64,000 bases of DNA from Bog-159 sp963785255 (GCA_963785255.1 CAWAUR010000017.1:487986-551985); one strand, 5' to 3'. Counted from the stretch's first letter, positions 1 to 8,846 are shown. The notes: a model not told the origin generated them from the letters alone. Numbers and translations: made by a program.

Positions 1-2
1 AC

Positions 3-116
3 GACGGCCGGACCGGCACTGTGACTCTTGGCTTCCGTTCAGCGGGGATGAAAGAGCTTTGCAATTGGGCGCCAGCTCCGACCCGGAGGTATGAACATGC
101 AAAACAGCGCAGTTGA
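3..116 (+). CDS. C-terminal end of a serine recombinase (partial at window edge)
   Basis: The third reading frame is open from the window edge to a TGA at 114-116 and reads DGRTGTVTLGFRSAG..., which resembles the C-terminal end of large serine recombinases of mobile elements. The catalytic domain would lie outside the window. The stop overlaps the start of the next gene by about 20 bases, and a recombinase followed by an overlapping small HTH gene is a recurring arrangement. The call rests on a short tail plus this neighbourhood, so it is moderate only. Confidence 0.45.
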   Translation, partial: DGRTGTVTLGFRSAGMKELCNWAPAPTRRYEHAKQRS

Positions 117-528
117 GATTCAGTTCCAGTTACACGCGACCGGGCGGCAACCGGGAAGAACAGGGCCGCCGAGTGCGTCAGCAACCGGAAATGGGCGGCT
201 GCCGCGGGTGACGCAGGTGGTAGCTCTGGCTCTACATTTCCAGGACATTATTCAGAGGGGCGAAGCGCGGGACTACGCTGATCTCGCGAGGCTCGGGTGT
301 CTCACGCGAGAGCGGATGAGCCAGATCATGGAACTGGTCTGGCTCGCGCCGGACATTACGGAAGAAGTCCTGTGCCTGCCGACAACGCCCAGCGGCCGGT
401 ACCCGATCAGTGAGTCGAACCTACGGCGTATGGCGAGCTTTATGTGTTGGGCGGAACAACGGAGACTATGGGGCGAATTGAAGGATAGACACTTTCTGGC
501 CCCAGTTTGCGTCGACCGCAAGGAATGA
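97..528 (+). CDS. Small HTH protein of the recombinase-associated (ParB/KorB-HTH-like) type
   Basis: A 143-residue protein. The middle reads YADLARLGCLTRERMSQIM followed by LAPDITEEVL, the helix-turn-helix pattern of small ParB/KorB-like DNA-binding proteins found next to serine recombinases. The N-terminal 45 residues are low complexity and the C-terminus is unassigned. A GGAGG at 85-89 lies 7 bases before the ATG at 97; the ATG at 91 is only one base away, so 97 is preferred. It probably acts with the recombinase in integration, excision or local repression; that role is inferred. Confidence 0.6.
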   Translation: MQNSAVEIQFQLHATGRQPGRTGPPSASATGNGRLPRVTQVVALALHFQDIIQRGEARDYADLARLGCLTRERMSQIMELVWLAPDITEEVLCLPTTPSGRYPISESNLRRMASFMCWAEQRRLWGELKDRHFLAPVCVDRKE

Positions 529-688
529 GCGGAAGACCTGTCCAGGCTGTTACAAACGCGTGAGATTCGACATCGAAGCCGCGACAATCGAGACATGATA
601 TGTTTGGGATTGGCCGCCTAGCGCGGGGCGACGGCTGGGACCCTAGCCGGTTGGCGGCACTCCGATTCAGGGGATCCCAAAGGCAACC

Positions 689-1327
689 TTGGACAGACCG
701 ATCACACCGAAGCCGGATTTGCCGCTTCGCGTGCTTAAAGAAGTCGGAGAGATCGAGCGGAACACAAGAGAGATTCTAGACCCCATTGGGAAGTCTATCA
801 TTCACTGGGGCCCAATCCCCGGGGCCTATTTTCTTGACGTGCCTCATATCACCCGAGTCCTGCGGACTAGTGCGAACGACTCGTTCGCAGCCAGGGCGAA
901 GTTCTACGAATCGCAGAAAGGTTTCCGTTTCGAGTGGCTCAACGAAGTTGTTAATGAGACTGTAAGCGCAACGATGAATTTGGCTACACCGTTACGGATA
1001 TACCATACTTTCCGCGACGCCTCGATACCAGCGCAACTGAGAGCGTTTCTACAGATGGCTCTGGAACAGCGCGCACCTGAGCCTAAGGAGTCCAGGGGCA
1101 ACATCGAGAGCGTAAGGGCCGGGCGACGGAAGCTCTGCAACGACTACAAGGCCGAGTGCCGACTGGCGGGTGTGAGAGTGACGGACGAAATGATCGCCAA
1201 GGCCGCGAATCCTCGGTGGCATAGTCGGGCCAATATTCAGAAGTGGCTCGCTTGCGATCCGAACTACGACGGCTGGCCAGACCGTCAAATCCGAACGGTA
1301 TTCCTCAACAAACACCACCTTCCATAA
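689..1327 (+). CDS. Hypothetical protein
   Basis: A 212-residue open frame between the recombinase-associated genes and the excisionase-like gene. The protein is soluble, charged and without a signal peptide; I recognise no family. The TTG at 689 has no clear ribosome binding site, and a GTG at 731 is an alternative start. The C-terminal half (KLCNDYKAECRLAG, later KWLACDPNYDGWPDR) has the charged helical look of a DNA- or protein-binding module, but this is not a family match. Codon use is consistent with coding. Confidence 0.45.
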   Translation: MDRPITPKPDLPLRVLKEVGEIERNTREILDPIGKSIIHWGPIPGAYFLDVPHITRVLRTSANDSFAARAKFYESQKGFRFEWLNEVVNETVSATMNLATPLRIYHTFRDASIPAQLRAFLQMALEQRAPEPKESRGNIESVRAGRRKLCNDYKAECRLAGVRVTDEMIAKAANPRWHSRANIQKWLACDPNYDGWPDRQIRTVFLNKHHLP

Positions 1328-1433
1328 CCCTGCGCCACGAAGCCTCAGCCTGTAAGGTTTTTCCGCATATCCGCAATTCATCCGCACATTTTGGGTTTGA
1401 AATCCGCACTGTAGGAAGCCCTAAAATGCGGAC

Positions 1434-1628
1434 GTGAATGAAGAAACGTATCTGAAAACCAAGCGAGAGGCCGCCAAATACCTGGGCGTCTCTCTGGGAT
1501 CGCTGGAACGCCTGATGCGGTCCGGCCTGGCCTACATCCGTGTGGGTAACCTCGTGCGCTTCCGCCCGGAGGACCTGGCGGACTTCATTGAGCGGCGGCG
1601 GGTCCAACATTCCGAGGGTGCCCAATGA
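1434..1628 (+). CDS. Excisionase-type / MerR-like HTH DNA-binding protein
   Basis: A 64-residue protein that is a single winged-helix excisionase domain. KREAAKYLGVSLGSLERLM is the recognition helix region, followed by the wing IRVGNLVRFRPEDLADFI and a basic C-terminus. Proteins of this family bind att or promoter DNA and direct excision or regulate element genes. The start is a GTG. It is the first gene of a tightly packed set: its TGA overlaps the ATG of the next small frame (ATGA). Confidence 0.8.
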   Translation: MNEETYLKTKREAAKYLGVSLGSLERLMRSGLAYIRVGNLVRFRPEDLADFIERRRVQHSEGAQ

Positions 1629-1771
1629 CACCCGCAGCGGCGCTTGCCCAGACCCACTGGCCGACTGAAACGGAATTCTCGAACGTGGATTCCGTGCTTC
1701 CAAACTCGACGACCTCACCAGTTCTAGTTGGCGGCTCCGCGGATCAGATGTCAAGACAAGGAGGGCATTGA
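1625..1771 (+). CDS. Short coupled ORF, function unknown
   Basis: A 48-codon frame starting MTPAAALAQTHWPTETEF. Its ATG overlaps the stop of the excisionase-like gene and its TGA lies 3 bases before the next ATG, so it fills the gap between two genes exactly as a translationally coupled gene would. The AAGGAGG that serves the next gene lies inside its end. No family is recognised. It could be real or a fortuitous coupling frame. Confidence 0.4.
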   Translation: MTPAAALAQTHWPTETEFSNVDSVLPNSTTSPVLVGGSADQMSRQGGH

Positions 1772-1774
1772 GAA

Positions 1775-2116
1775 ATGGGGATGCCCCAGCGATTTTCTAC
1801 GATCTCCACGCCGCGGCAGGCTCTGCTGAGGATCTTCCAGGCGACCGACTATGGCGAGATCCGAGGGCTCAACGTCTATGCTGGCGAACCGTCCTTTAGC
1901 CCTCAACCCATTGTTGTTCAAGATATTAAGCTCGACCAAGACGCTGGTGGGCGACCGGAATCCGAGCTCGATGACTTTGCGCTATGCGAGGAAGTGATCC
2001 GGCTCTTCCGCCAATTCGACGAGATTGGGTCTGGATCCATCGATCGGATCGTGGTGGCGGCTGGAATCCCACGTCGCGTCGTGATCCGGCGCCCGCTCAC
2101 GGAGGCGCCCCGATGA
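1775..2116 (+). CDS. Hypothetical protein in the primase operon
   Basis: A 113-residue protein with an ATG 8-9 bases after AAGGAGG. No known domain. The centre is acidic (PESELDDFALCEEVIRLF) and the end reads VVAAGIPRRVVIRR, which could be a short helix-turn-helix but is too weak to assign. Its TGA overlaps the ATG of the sigma-like gene, so the two are probably translated together. A regulatory or replication-accessory role is a guess from position. Confidence 0.5.
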   Translation: MGMPQRFSTISTPRQALLRIFQATDYGEIRGLNVYAGEPSFSPQPIVVQDIKLDQDAGGRPESELDDFALCEEVIRLFRQFDEIGSGSIDRIVVAAGIPRRVVIRRPLTEAPR

Positions 2117-2673
2117 CGCCCGCGTGCACTTCCTCTCTCCTCAGGCGGGCAGCCTGCCAGGCCAGCCTGCTTGTCGCCACCGCCGGCTTCAAAACGGACG
2201 ATTGGGAAGATCTGCGACAGGAGTTAACCCTAGACTGCCTTCGCCGCTCGCCAAAGTTCGATTCGTCGCGCGGCGACTGGCAGGGTTTCGTGCGTGGCGT
2301 GGTGCGCAATCACGCCGCCGTACTTGTCATGCGCGAACGCCGGCGGGCGCCGGAAATTCTCAGTGACGATTTGATGAATCGAGAGGATGCCAGCGACGCC
2401 GACTCGCTGGACGTTCTCAATAAGCGCGCGTCCCCGAGCGTGGTGGATGCACTGCATCTCAGTCTCGACGTCCGACAGGTTGTCGAAAGCCTTCCAGCCC
2501 ATCTTCAGTCGCTGGCTGTGTTGCTCGTCCAAATGCCGATCCAGGATGTTTGCCGGCACACTGGCAAGTCCCGCTCGCGGGTGTATCAGATGACCAGGCA
2601 GATTCGAGAAGCCTTTGTTCGGGCTGGCGTTTCGCCCGCGCATGCGACGCGTCCCTCGGAGCGGGTGAAATGA
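2113..2673 (+). CDS. Sigma-70-like factor encoded by the mobile element
   Basis: A 186-residue protein with the layout of a short ECF-type sigma factor. Residues about 25-75 (DWEDLRQELTLDCLRRSP, then GFVRGVVRNHAAVLVMRERR) match region 2, and residues about 120-170 (LPAHLQSLAVLLVQMP, then DVCRHTGKSRSRVYQMTRQI) match the region 4 helix-turn-helix. The start overlaps the previous stop (ATGA) and the end overlaps the primase start (ATGA). It could direct RNA polymerase to element promoters, or act only as a DNA-binding regulator. Family confidence is good; the promoters it serves are unknown. Confidence 0.7.
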   Translation: MTPACTSSLLRRAACQASLLVATAGFKTDDWEDLRQELTLDCLRRSPKFDSSRGDWQGFVRGVVRNHAAVLVMRERRRAPEILSDDLMNREDASDADSLDVLNKRASPSVVDALHLSLDVRQVVESLPAHLQSLAVLLVQMPIQDVCRHTGKSRSRVYQMTRQIREAFVRAGVSPAHATRPSERVK

Positions 2674-5600
2674 ACCAACCGTCATCCATCGAAGTGCGGG
2701 ACTATTACCGCAGGATCACGTCGGTCGACATCGGCGCGATAGCTCGCGAGCTTTTGAATGGGCGGATCACTCAATCCTCGGATCGGGCTCTGTTCTGCGA
2801 TTGCCCCAATCACCAGAGCCAGTCTAAACGTTCGCTGAACATCCTGCTCGACAAGCAGGGCTGGTATTGCTTCGGTTGTGGCGCGGGTGGAGACGTCCTG
2901 CAGTTGGTAGAGTTTGTCCTTGCGGGCTGCATCACACGCGGTCAATCTGGCCGGATGCCGGAGTCACACCGAGAGGCGCGAGATTTCCTCGCCGCCAAGG
3001 TGGGGATGCCTTCTCTTTCTCACGTAGGGCTGTCGCCGGAGGCCATCGAGGAGATGGAGCGGGAACGGCGAAAGAGCCTGCGGGTGTTTGAGGCCTTAAC
3101 ATCGCTTGCCGACTACTACCACCAGAGGTTCCTCGCAGGCACGGATGTCCTAAATTGGTTTCGGGAGAAATACAGGATCGGCGACGAGATGATCGCGCGG
3201 CTAAAGATTGGCTACGCCGAGAACGCTCCTTGGACCGACTCGGACGGAAATCGGCAGTGTGGCGTCCAGGACGCACTCTGCGAGGGTCCGAATGCATTCA
3301 CGAGTGCTGAATTGTCAGGAACGTCCGCGTTCCGCCATTTTGGGAACGGCATCAGCCCATTCTTTAATCGGAGGATCGTCTTTCCGTACTGGAGCCGCGG
3401 CCACGTAGTCTTCATGATTGGCCGTAAGACTCCCTGGACACCGGACGCCGACTGGGAGGTCCCGAAGTACAAGAAACTCGCCGTCCGGAACGGTGACAAA
3501 AATGGGCACGTCGCTGCGTGCATCAGGAACGATGTGCTGTACAACGAAGACATCCTCGCGACGCGGCCGGACCGCATTGTTATTACCGAAGGGGTCACTG
3601 ATTGCATTTCGCTCATGGAGCACGAGTTCCCCGCCGTATCTCCCGTCACAGTTCAAATCAAGGATGCTGACTGGGAAAGGATTCTGCCGAAGCTGGCCGG
3701 CGCAAAGACCATTTATCTTTGCCAGGACAACGAGCTATCAGACGCCGGCCTCCGGGGTGCCCTGCGCACGGCACAGATCCTGATTGAAAACGGAATTACC
3801 ACGCGCGTGGCGACGCTGCCTCTCGGCGAGAAGCAACAGAATGCCCGGCAGCAGTTGAAGGACTGCTTCGGGCTGAATGGGCCCGCGGATTCTCCCAAAG
3901 CGCTGGCATTGGAGGGCCGAACTAAAGGGGACGCCCAGCTTGCCGCGGCCCTACTGGAGCAGGCCAAGCTTGACGTGAATGAGTACTTCGCCGAGGGTAG
4001 GACACCTGCGGATTTCGAGGTAGTCCTCGCGGCTGCCCAAACACCGTTGGAGTTATCGATCTCGCGTCTGTCTGCTAGTACGGCCGAGTCTGAGATCGAC
4101 CACGTGCTGGAGCCGATCCTCGCTGCAGTGAAGCGCCTGAGTCCCGTCGAACAGGAAAGGCATCTCCGTCTGATTCAAAACCGGCTTGGCAAAGAGCGGA
4201 TTACCCTTTCGGTCCTGCGCAAACAATCGCGAGCCACCCCAGTTGAGGAGGCGACCAAGGGCAAGGCCAGAATTCTCTTGGGAGGTTCGCCGCAAGTTCA
4301 GATGGAGAACGCGGCGGCGCTTCCGCGGATTCAAGTCAACAACCGACAATTGCGCGACGTGGTTGCGGAATCCTGGTCTGCCGTTCACCGAGCGAATCAA
4401 TCGGGTGCAGCCGTTTTCCGAAACACGCCCTACGTTTTTCGTCGAGGAGAGCACCTGGTATTTTTGGCCGACAGAGATCCAGCAGTCGAGATCGAGCAGA
4501 TGAGCGAGGCCGCCGTGTTCGGGTTGATCGCGCGAGTTGCCGACTGGTATCGAGTTACGGACGGAACCATTGTCGATTCGATTCCGCTGAAGGAGGCCGC
4601 GCGCGACATGCTCGCCTACATCGATCCCAGTCTGCCGCAACTGCATGCCGTCATCCGCACGCCAGTGTTCGGGTGCGACGGCTCGCTGATCGCCACACCG
4701 GGCTATCACCCAAAAGATCGGGTTTGGGTGGATGCTGATTCAACGTTACAGTTGGGCCGACTATCCAATACGCCAACCCCGGAAGAGATGCGAACTGCTC
4801 GCGACCTGTTTTGCGACGAACTGTTGGTGGACTTTCCGTTCACGGATCCCTCAGATCGGGCACACGCGGTCGCCGCGATCCTGTTGCCGTTCGTTCGGAG
4901 AATGATCGAGGGCCCGACCCCGTTGCACCTGATCGAGGCACCCTCGGTTGGCTCCGGCAAGGGCCTTCTCGCCAACATCGTCGCACTCGTTGCAAGCGGG
5001 GCGAATTGTGAGAGCCGCACACTTCCCGAGGATGATGACGAGATTCGGAAGATGATCACCGCCGAGTTGCTGAAGGCCCGTCCAATCGTGCTTCTGGATA
5101 ACGCCGATGATCGGAAAGAGCTCCATTCCCCCTCGCTCGCGTCCGTGCTAACGGCGATCAGATGGACAGATCGTGTGCTTGGTGAGTCGAAGATGGCCTC
5201 GCTTCCCAACCAAGGCCTGTGGATGATGACCGCCAACAATCCTCATCTCGACCTGGAAATCTCTCGGCGTTGCATTCGAGTCCGGATTGATCCGCGATTG
5301 GATCGACCATGGAAGCGCACTGAGTTTCGTCATCCCGACCTGGTCCGGTGGGTGAAGGCGAACCGCAGTTCTCTGGTCCACGCGATTCTCACGCTGGTGC
5401 TCGGCTGGATAGCCACGGGAAGGCCCATTGACCAGAAACGACTGGGCTCCTTTGAAGGCTGGTCCGAGGTCGTCGGCGGGATACTTGGCGTGGCAGGAAT
5501 TGATGGCTTTCTAGCGAATCTTGATCAACTATACGATCAGGCCGATCAGGATGGCCAGAAGTGGCGGGAGTTCACTGCGGCATGGTGGGAGGCGTTCGGC

Positions 5601-5828
5601 GACGCAGAGAAGCAGGTGAGTGATCTCAACGGGCTCTGCGAACAGCGCGGCCTGATGCTGGAAATCCGGGGTAACGGCCAGCCGCGGTCCCAGCAGGTCC
5701 GACTGGGGAACGCCCTGTCGAGGTGCCGCGATCGGCTGTTCGGAAAACTGCGCGTTGTGAAGGTCGATGGAGAATCGAAGCACAAAGGAGTCACCTATTA
5801 CCGGCTCGCCGACGACGAATCGCAGTGA
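2670..5828 (+). CDS. CHC2 zinc-finger primase / Toprim / AAA-type helicase fusion
   Basis: A 1052-residue replication protein. A CHC2-type zinc finger has C45-x2-H48 and C67-x2-C70 (CPNH and CFGC). A Toprim domain begins at about residue 301 (RIVITEGVTDCISLMEHE) with a conserved acidic site near LCQDNE (about 351). The C-terminal half is an ATPase with Walker A APSVGSGKG at about 758-766, Walker B IVLLDN near 805, and a sensor/arginine region MTANNPHLDLEISRRC. It probably primes and unwinds DNA for the element. The start overlaps the sigma-like gene (ATGA), so expression is likely coupled. A repeat cluster that could be an origin lies directly downstream. Confidence 0.85.
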   Translation: MNQPSSIEVRDYYRRITSVDIGAIARELLNGRITQSSDRALFCDCPNHQSQSKRSLNILLDKQGWYCFGCGAGGDVLQLVEFVLAGCITRGQSGRMPESHREARDFLAAKVGMPSLSHVGLSPEAIEEMERERRKSLRVFEALTSLADYYHQRFLAGTDVLNWFREKYRIGDEMIARLKIGYAENAPWTDSDGNRQCGVQDALCEGPNAFTSAELSGTSAFRHFGNGISPFFNRRIVFPYWSRGHVVFMIGRKTPWTPDADWEVPKYKKLAVRNGDKNGHVAACIRNDVLYNEDILATRPDRIVITEGVTDCISLMEHEFPAVSPVTVQIKDADWERILPKLAGAKTIYLCQDNELSDAGLRGALRTAQILIENGITTRVATLPLGEKQQNARQQLKDCFGLNGPADSPKALALEGRTKGDAQLAAALLEQAKLDVNEYFAEGRTPADFEVVLAAAQTPLELSISRLSASTAESEIDHVLEPILAAVKRLSPVEQERHLRLIQNRLGKERITLSVLRKQSRATPVEEATKGKARILLGGSPQVQMENAAALPRIQVNNRQLRDVVAESWSAVHRANQSGAAVFRNTPYVFRRGEHLVFLADRDPAVEIEQMSEAAVFGLIARVADWYRVTDGTIVDSIPLKEAARDMLAYIDPSLPQLHAVIRTPVFGCDGSLIATPGYHPKDRVWVDADSTLQLGRLSNTPTPEEMRTARDLFCDELLVDFPFTDPSDRAHAVAAILLPFVRRMIEGPTPLHLIEAPSVGSGKGLLANIVALVASGANCESRTLPEDDDEIRKMITAELLKARPIVLLDNADDRKELHSPSLASVLTAIRWTDRVLGESKMASLPNQGLWMMTANNPHLDLEISRRCIRVRIDPRLDRPWKRTEFRHPDLVRWVKANRSSLVHAILTLVLGWIATGRPIDQKRLGSFEGWSEVVGGILGVAGIDGFLANLDQLYDQADQDGQKWREFTAAWWEAFGDAEKQVSDLNGLCEQRGLMLEIRGNGQPRSQQVRLGNALSRCRDRLFGKLRVVKVDGESKHKGVTYYRLADDESQ

Positions 5829-6130
5829 TGAGGATCTTGGGGATCTGTGGGGATCTTGGTTCGTGCGAGATCCCCACGGACTAACTCTTGGAAATACAAT
5901 AGCATGTGGGGATACTGGGGATCTTGGGGATCTCTTCCCCTCCTACGCGAAGAGCCGAAAGTCGAACACGTTCAGCGCGGTGATGGGCACGCATCGCACG
6001 CGTACTGAAGGATAGCCCCCAGAAGTTCCCCAAGATCCCCACTCGCACGGACCTTCCCCGTAACTTCTACTGGCCCGCTTACTTGCGGGCGGGGGATCTG
6101 GGCGAGTGAGGATCCCGGGAATTGGGGAAC
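5829..6130 (+). repeat. Cluster of GGGGATCTTGG-type direct and inverted repeats, candidate origin
   Basis: Right after the primase stop, the unit GGGGATCTTGG or GGGGATCTGTGG recurs several times in direct orientation (about 5831-5935). An inverted block follows at about 6028-6050 (TTCCCCAAGATCCCCAC) and GGGATCTGGGCGAGTGAGG at about 6092. The arm TGGGGATCTTGG...GTGCGAG recurs in inverted form as CTCGCAC downstream. Frames across this stretch are low complexity and not convincing as genes. Iterons beside a replication gene are the usual sign of an origin; that role is inferred here. Confidence 0.5.
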
Positions 6131-6611
6131 AGTTCCCCACCAGCCCCGCGTTCGGTGTTATTCGCCGGGCGCGAGTGCACATTTTGCGATGGCGGCGAGT
6201 ATTCATATAGCGGGAGTCGGTTCGAATCGACCAGCGCCTGGCGCACCGGTTGAAGGATTCCCGGTGTGGTCCTAATGCACCAGAGCGCCGGGACGCTCGT
6301 GAAGCCATTCCCTTCCGGCCGGACCAGACGCGCCTACGCGACTTGAAAAACGCATCCGGGCGCGGAAGGAATGAATCAGCTCGCGATACACCGTGGCTGC
6401 TGCCTTTCTTCCGAGACAGAAGATGCTTGACCGGACACTTTGCCGATTCGCCGCGTATGTAGTAACCGAGCGCGGTAATATTGTGCTCTGCATCCGGTGA
6501 GGGGTGCCGGATGTCGAAGAGGAGCATGTCGAAGGTGTTCGAGTGAAACGGCTTAGTGCACAACTGCCCTAAGCTGAAAACGGCTGAGCCAGGGAGCAGC
6601 CAGCCAAACTT
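6131..6611. other. Intergenic stretch without a supported gene
   Basis: Long frames exist on both strands but none has a recognisable domain, a ribosome binding site or consistent composition. I see no RNA gene or terminator. It may contain decayed sequence between the candidate origin and the next small gene. Confidence 0.4.
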
Positions 6612-6779
6612 GTGGGTGGCGGCAGCACCCGTTACGTGGAGCAGGCAAGAAAGCCAAAGACCGAAAACGCTGCGGCATCCGAACAGGCTCGTCGCGGCGA
6701 GAAGACGCTAACGGAAATCGCCCGCAAGCAGAAGGAGAAGCAACGCGAACAAAGCGCGCGGAGAATCGCGGCCCTGTGA
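6612..6779 (+). CDS. Small basic protein, function unknown
   Basis: A 55-residue frame starting at a GTG and ending in a strongly charged helical tail (KTLTEIARKQKEKQREQSAR). The composition is typical of a real small protein, alanine-, lysine-, arginine- and glutamate-rich, possibly nucleic-acid binding. A second GTG at YVEQ would give a shorter form. No family is recognised. It stands alone between the repeat cluster and the ParB-like remnant. Confidence 0.4.
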   Translation: MGGGSTRYVEQARKPKTENAAASEQARRGEKTLTEIARKQKEKQREQSARRIAAL

Positions 6780-6945
6780 CGAAGGCACCAGCGCCGGAAA
6801 CATTTGACACCAAAAATGTTCGCTAAACACTTTACACCGAATCGGACGATGGATTATTATTGGCTCAAGAGGCTCGGTTCGCAGGCCGGCAGCCAAGGGC
6901 GCAACTTGCGGAAGATCCCTCACACCCAATCAGGGAGGTTGAGGC

Positions 6946-7194
6946 ATGCTTTCGCAGGCAACGGCGCAGCGAGGCCAGTACAGGAAACTCTCAGAACTTA
7001 CTCCGTCTTCGAAGAATCCCAGACTCCATTCGGATGAGCGAATCGCCGGCCGGGTTGCGGCGTGCGCCATACAGTCACCCGGTCTCGCCGAACATAACCT
7101 GACGGGGCGCATGCGCATGCAAGGCTCCCGGGATTCCGACATCCACAAGGTATCCGTCCCCCAAGCCTATCTAGGAGAACGTCATGCAAATTGA
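6946..7194 (+). pseudogene. Degenerate ParB N-terminal remnant
   Basis: The frame opens with YRKLSELTPSSKNPRLHSD, which matches the start of ParB-like nuclease domains (the usual pattern is LxPxxxNPRxHSxxQI). After about 45 residues the similarity breaks down (RVAACAIQSPGLAEHN...) and nothing further is recognisable. It lies directly before, and overlaps by 11 bases, a gene that itself begins with a ParB-like domain. This is probably the scar of a second ParB-type gene or an old duplication. Confidence 0.4.
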
Positions 7195-8488
7195 AATGTG
7201 GGATATTAACCGCCCGAAGGATTTTCCTGGTAACGCCCGAAAGCGGTCTACGCAAGCCCTGACTAAAGTGGGCGCGTCCATCAAGTCTTTTGGATGGCGT
7301 CAGCCCGTGGTAGTTGACTTGGACGAAGTTATAGTCATCGGTCATTTGCGCCGCGCGGCCGGCAGAAGCATCGGACTGACCGAGTGCCCGGTGCACGTGG
7401 CCAGTGATCTAACGCCGGAGCAGATCCGCGCTCTGCGCTTGGCTGACAACCGGACCAATGAAGAGTCGGTTTGGGACGAAGCCCTCCTCGCTCGCGAATT
7501 GAAGGAACTCGCTGAGTCGGACTACGACCTCTCGCTTGCGGGCTTCGATCCGCGAGAAATTGAGGACCTTCTCACCCTTCCTGACAACGGCGAGCAAGCC
7601 GACGTCGCGCCGCCGCTGCCAGAGAATCCAGTGTCGAGGCCCAACGATCTTTGGCTCTGTGGCAACCGGCGGAATCAACACAGAGTGCTCTGCGCCGATG
7701 CCACGAACCCCGAGGCCGTGGCGCGACTGCTGGGCGACCGCAAGCCATTCCTTCTTGTGACTGATCCGCCATTCGGTATATCCCTTGACTCAGAGTGGCG
7801 TGACCGGGCCGGACTAAACGGCTGTGGGCAGGCCGAAGCCAGTTACATGAAGCACCGGACCGAGGGCCACACCAATACCACGATCTCCGGCGACACGCGT
7901 GCGGACTGGTCTGGCGCCTTCGAGTTAGTGCCCAGCCTGCAGATCGCGTACGTGTGGCACGCGAGCATCTTTACGCGCGAGGTACTCAACGGGCTGGAGC
8001 GCATCGGATTCCTGTACCCGCAACAGATCATTTGGGATAAGGAGCGCACGGTCCTGACGCGCACCTTGTACTGGTTCCAGCACGAACCCTGCTGGTTTGT
8101 GCGTAAGAAGAACGCTCCCTGGTACGGCAAGGCCGGCGAGAACTCAACCATTTGGGCTTGCCCGTCGCCAAAGTTTATCATGGGCGGCTCCGACGAGGAG
8201 AAATACGATAATCCCTGTCAAAAACCAATCGAACTCATGCGCCGGCCGCTGTTAAATCACACTAAGCGCGGGGAGTCGGTCTATGAGCCTTTCCTCGGAT
8301 CGGGTACGACCCTGGCCGCCGCGGAAATCACAGAGCGCGTCTGTTACGGATTAGAAATCGATCCAAAGTACGTTGACGTGGTAGTTGCCAGGTGGCAATC
8401 CGTCACGGGCGGCAAGGCGACGCTAGACGGCGACGGGCGCACGTTCGACCAGATCGCCGAGGAACGCCTGAAGGAGGTGCCCGCATGA
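7184..8488 (+). CDS. ParB-like domain fused to an N4/N6 DNA methyltransferase
   Basis: A 434-residue protein. Residues 1 to about 110 are a ParB-like domain (VIVIGHLRRAAGRSIGLTE, then LTPEQIRALRLADNRTNEES). The rest is an amino-methyltransferase with motif IV TDPPFGIS at about 191 and motif I EPFLGSGTTLAAA at about 368. The order DPPF before FxGxG marks the beta class. It would transfer methyl groups to adenine-N6 or cytosine-N4. AGGAG lies 7 bases before the ATG. No restriction gene is adjacent, so it is probably an orphan phage-type methylase for protection or replication control. The end overlaps the next start (ATGA). Confidence 0.85.
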   Translation: MQIEMWDINRPKDFPGNARKRSTQALTKVGASIKSFGWRQPVVVDLDEVIVIGHLRRAAGRSIGLTECPVHVASDLTPEQIRALRLADNRTNEESVWDEALLARELKELAESDYDLSLAGFDPREIEDLLTLPDNGEQADVAPPLPENPVSRPNDLWLCGNRRNQHRVLCADATNPEAVARLLGDRKPFLLVTDPPFGISLDSEWRDRAGLNGCGQAEASYMKHRTEGHTNTTISGDTRADWSGAFELVPSLQIAYVWHASIFTREVLNGLERIGFLYPQQIIWDKERTVLTRTLYWFQHEPCWFVRKKNAPWYGKAGENSTIWACPSPKFIMGGSDEEKYDNPCQKPIELMRRPLLNHTKRGESVYEPFLGSGTTLAAAEITERVCYGLEIDPKYVDVVVARWQSVTGGKATLDGDGRTFDQIAEERLKEVPA

Positions 8489-8725
8489 ATCCAACGCTGC
8501 TGGGCCGAGATAGCGGCCATCGAAGCCCAGCTACGTGCCGGGCATCCCGATTTGCAAGGGCTGTGCCTCGCCCTGTCCGACTGGTCGGCGGAACTGCGGC
8601 TACTGAAAGCTGGCGAAGGTTTGGCCGCCGGTGGCGCACGTTTGGCCCACGTTGGTTTGGGCGGCGGCAGGTTGGGTTTTGGGGCAGGAACGGATAAGAG
8701 GGCCTCCCCGAAGGCCCCTAGTTAG
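8485..8725 (+). pseudogene. Frameshifted small coupled gene
   Basis: An ATG overlapping the methylase stop begins MNPTLL. If one G of the GGG at 8502-8504 is removed, the frame continues as AEIAAIEAQLRAGHPDLQG and on to a TAG at 8723-8725, about 79 residues of helical, clearly protein-like sequence. Without that correction the two halves lie in different frames. The pattern points to a single-base insertion in a small gene coupled to the methylase, or a sequencing error. Function unknown. Confidence 0.55.
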
Positions 8726-8846
8726 CAAGAATTACAAATTTCAGATGGATGCCATAGTATCAATCGGAGTAGCGCGGATGGAATCGGGGAAAGCCCGAAA
8801 ACGGGGAGCGCAAAAGTCCGTCCAGGAGATACCGGGCCAGAAGCAG

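Noticed and set aside
5943..6563. 206-codon minus-strand frame behind the primase
   Set aside because: Arginine- and proline-rich with no domain or ribosome binding site, and it runs through the repeat cluster. It looks like a chance frame in GC-rich DNA.
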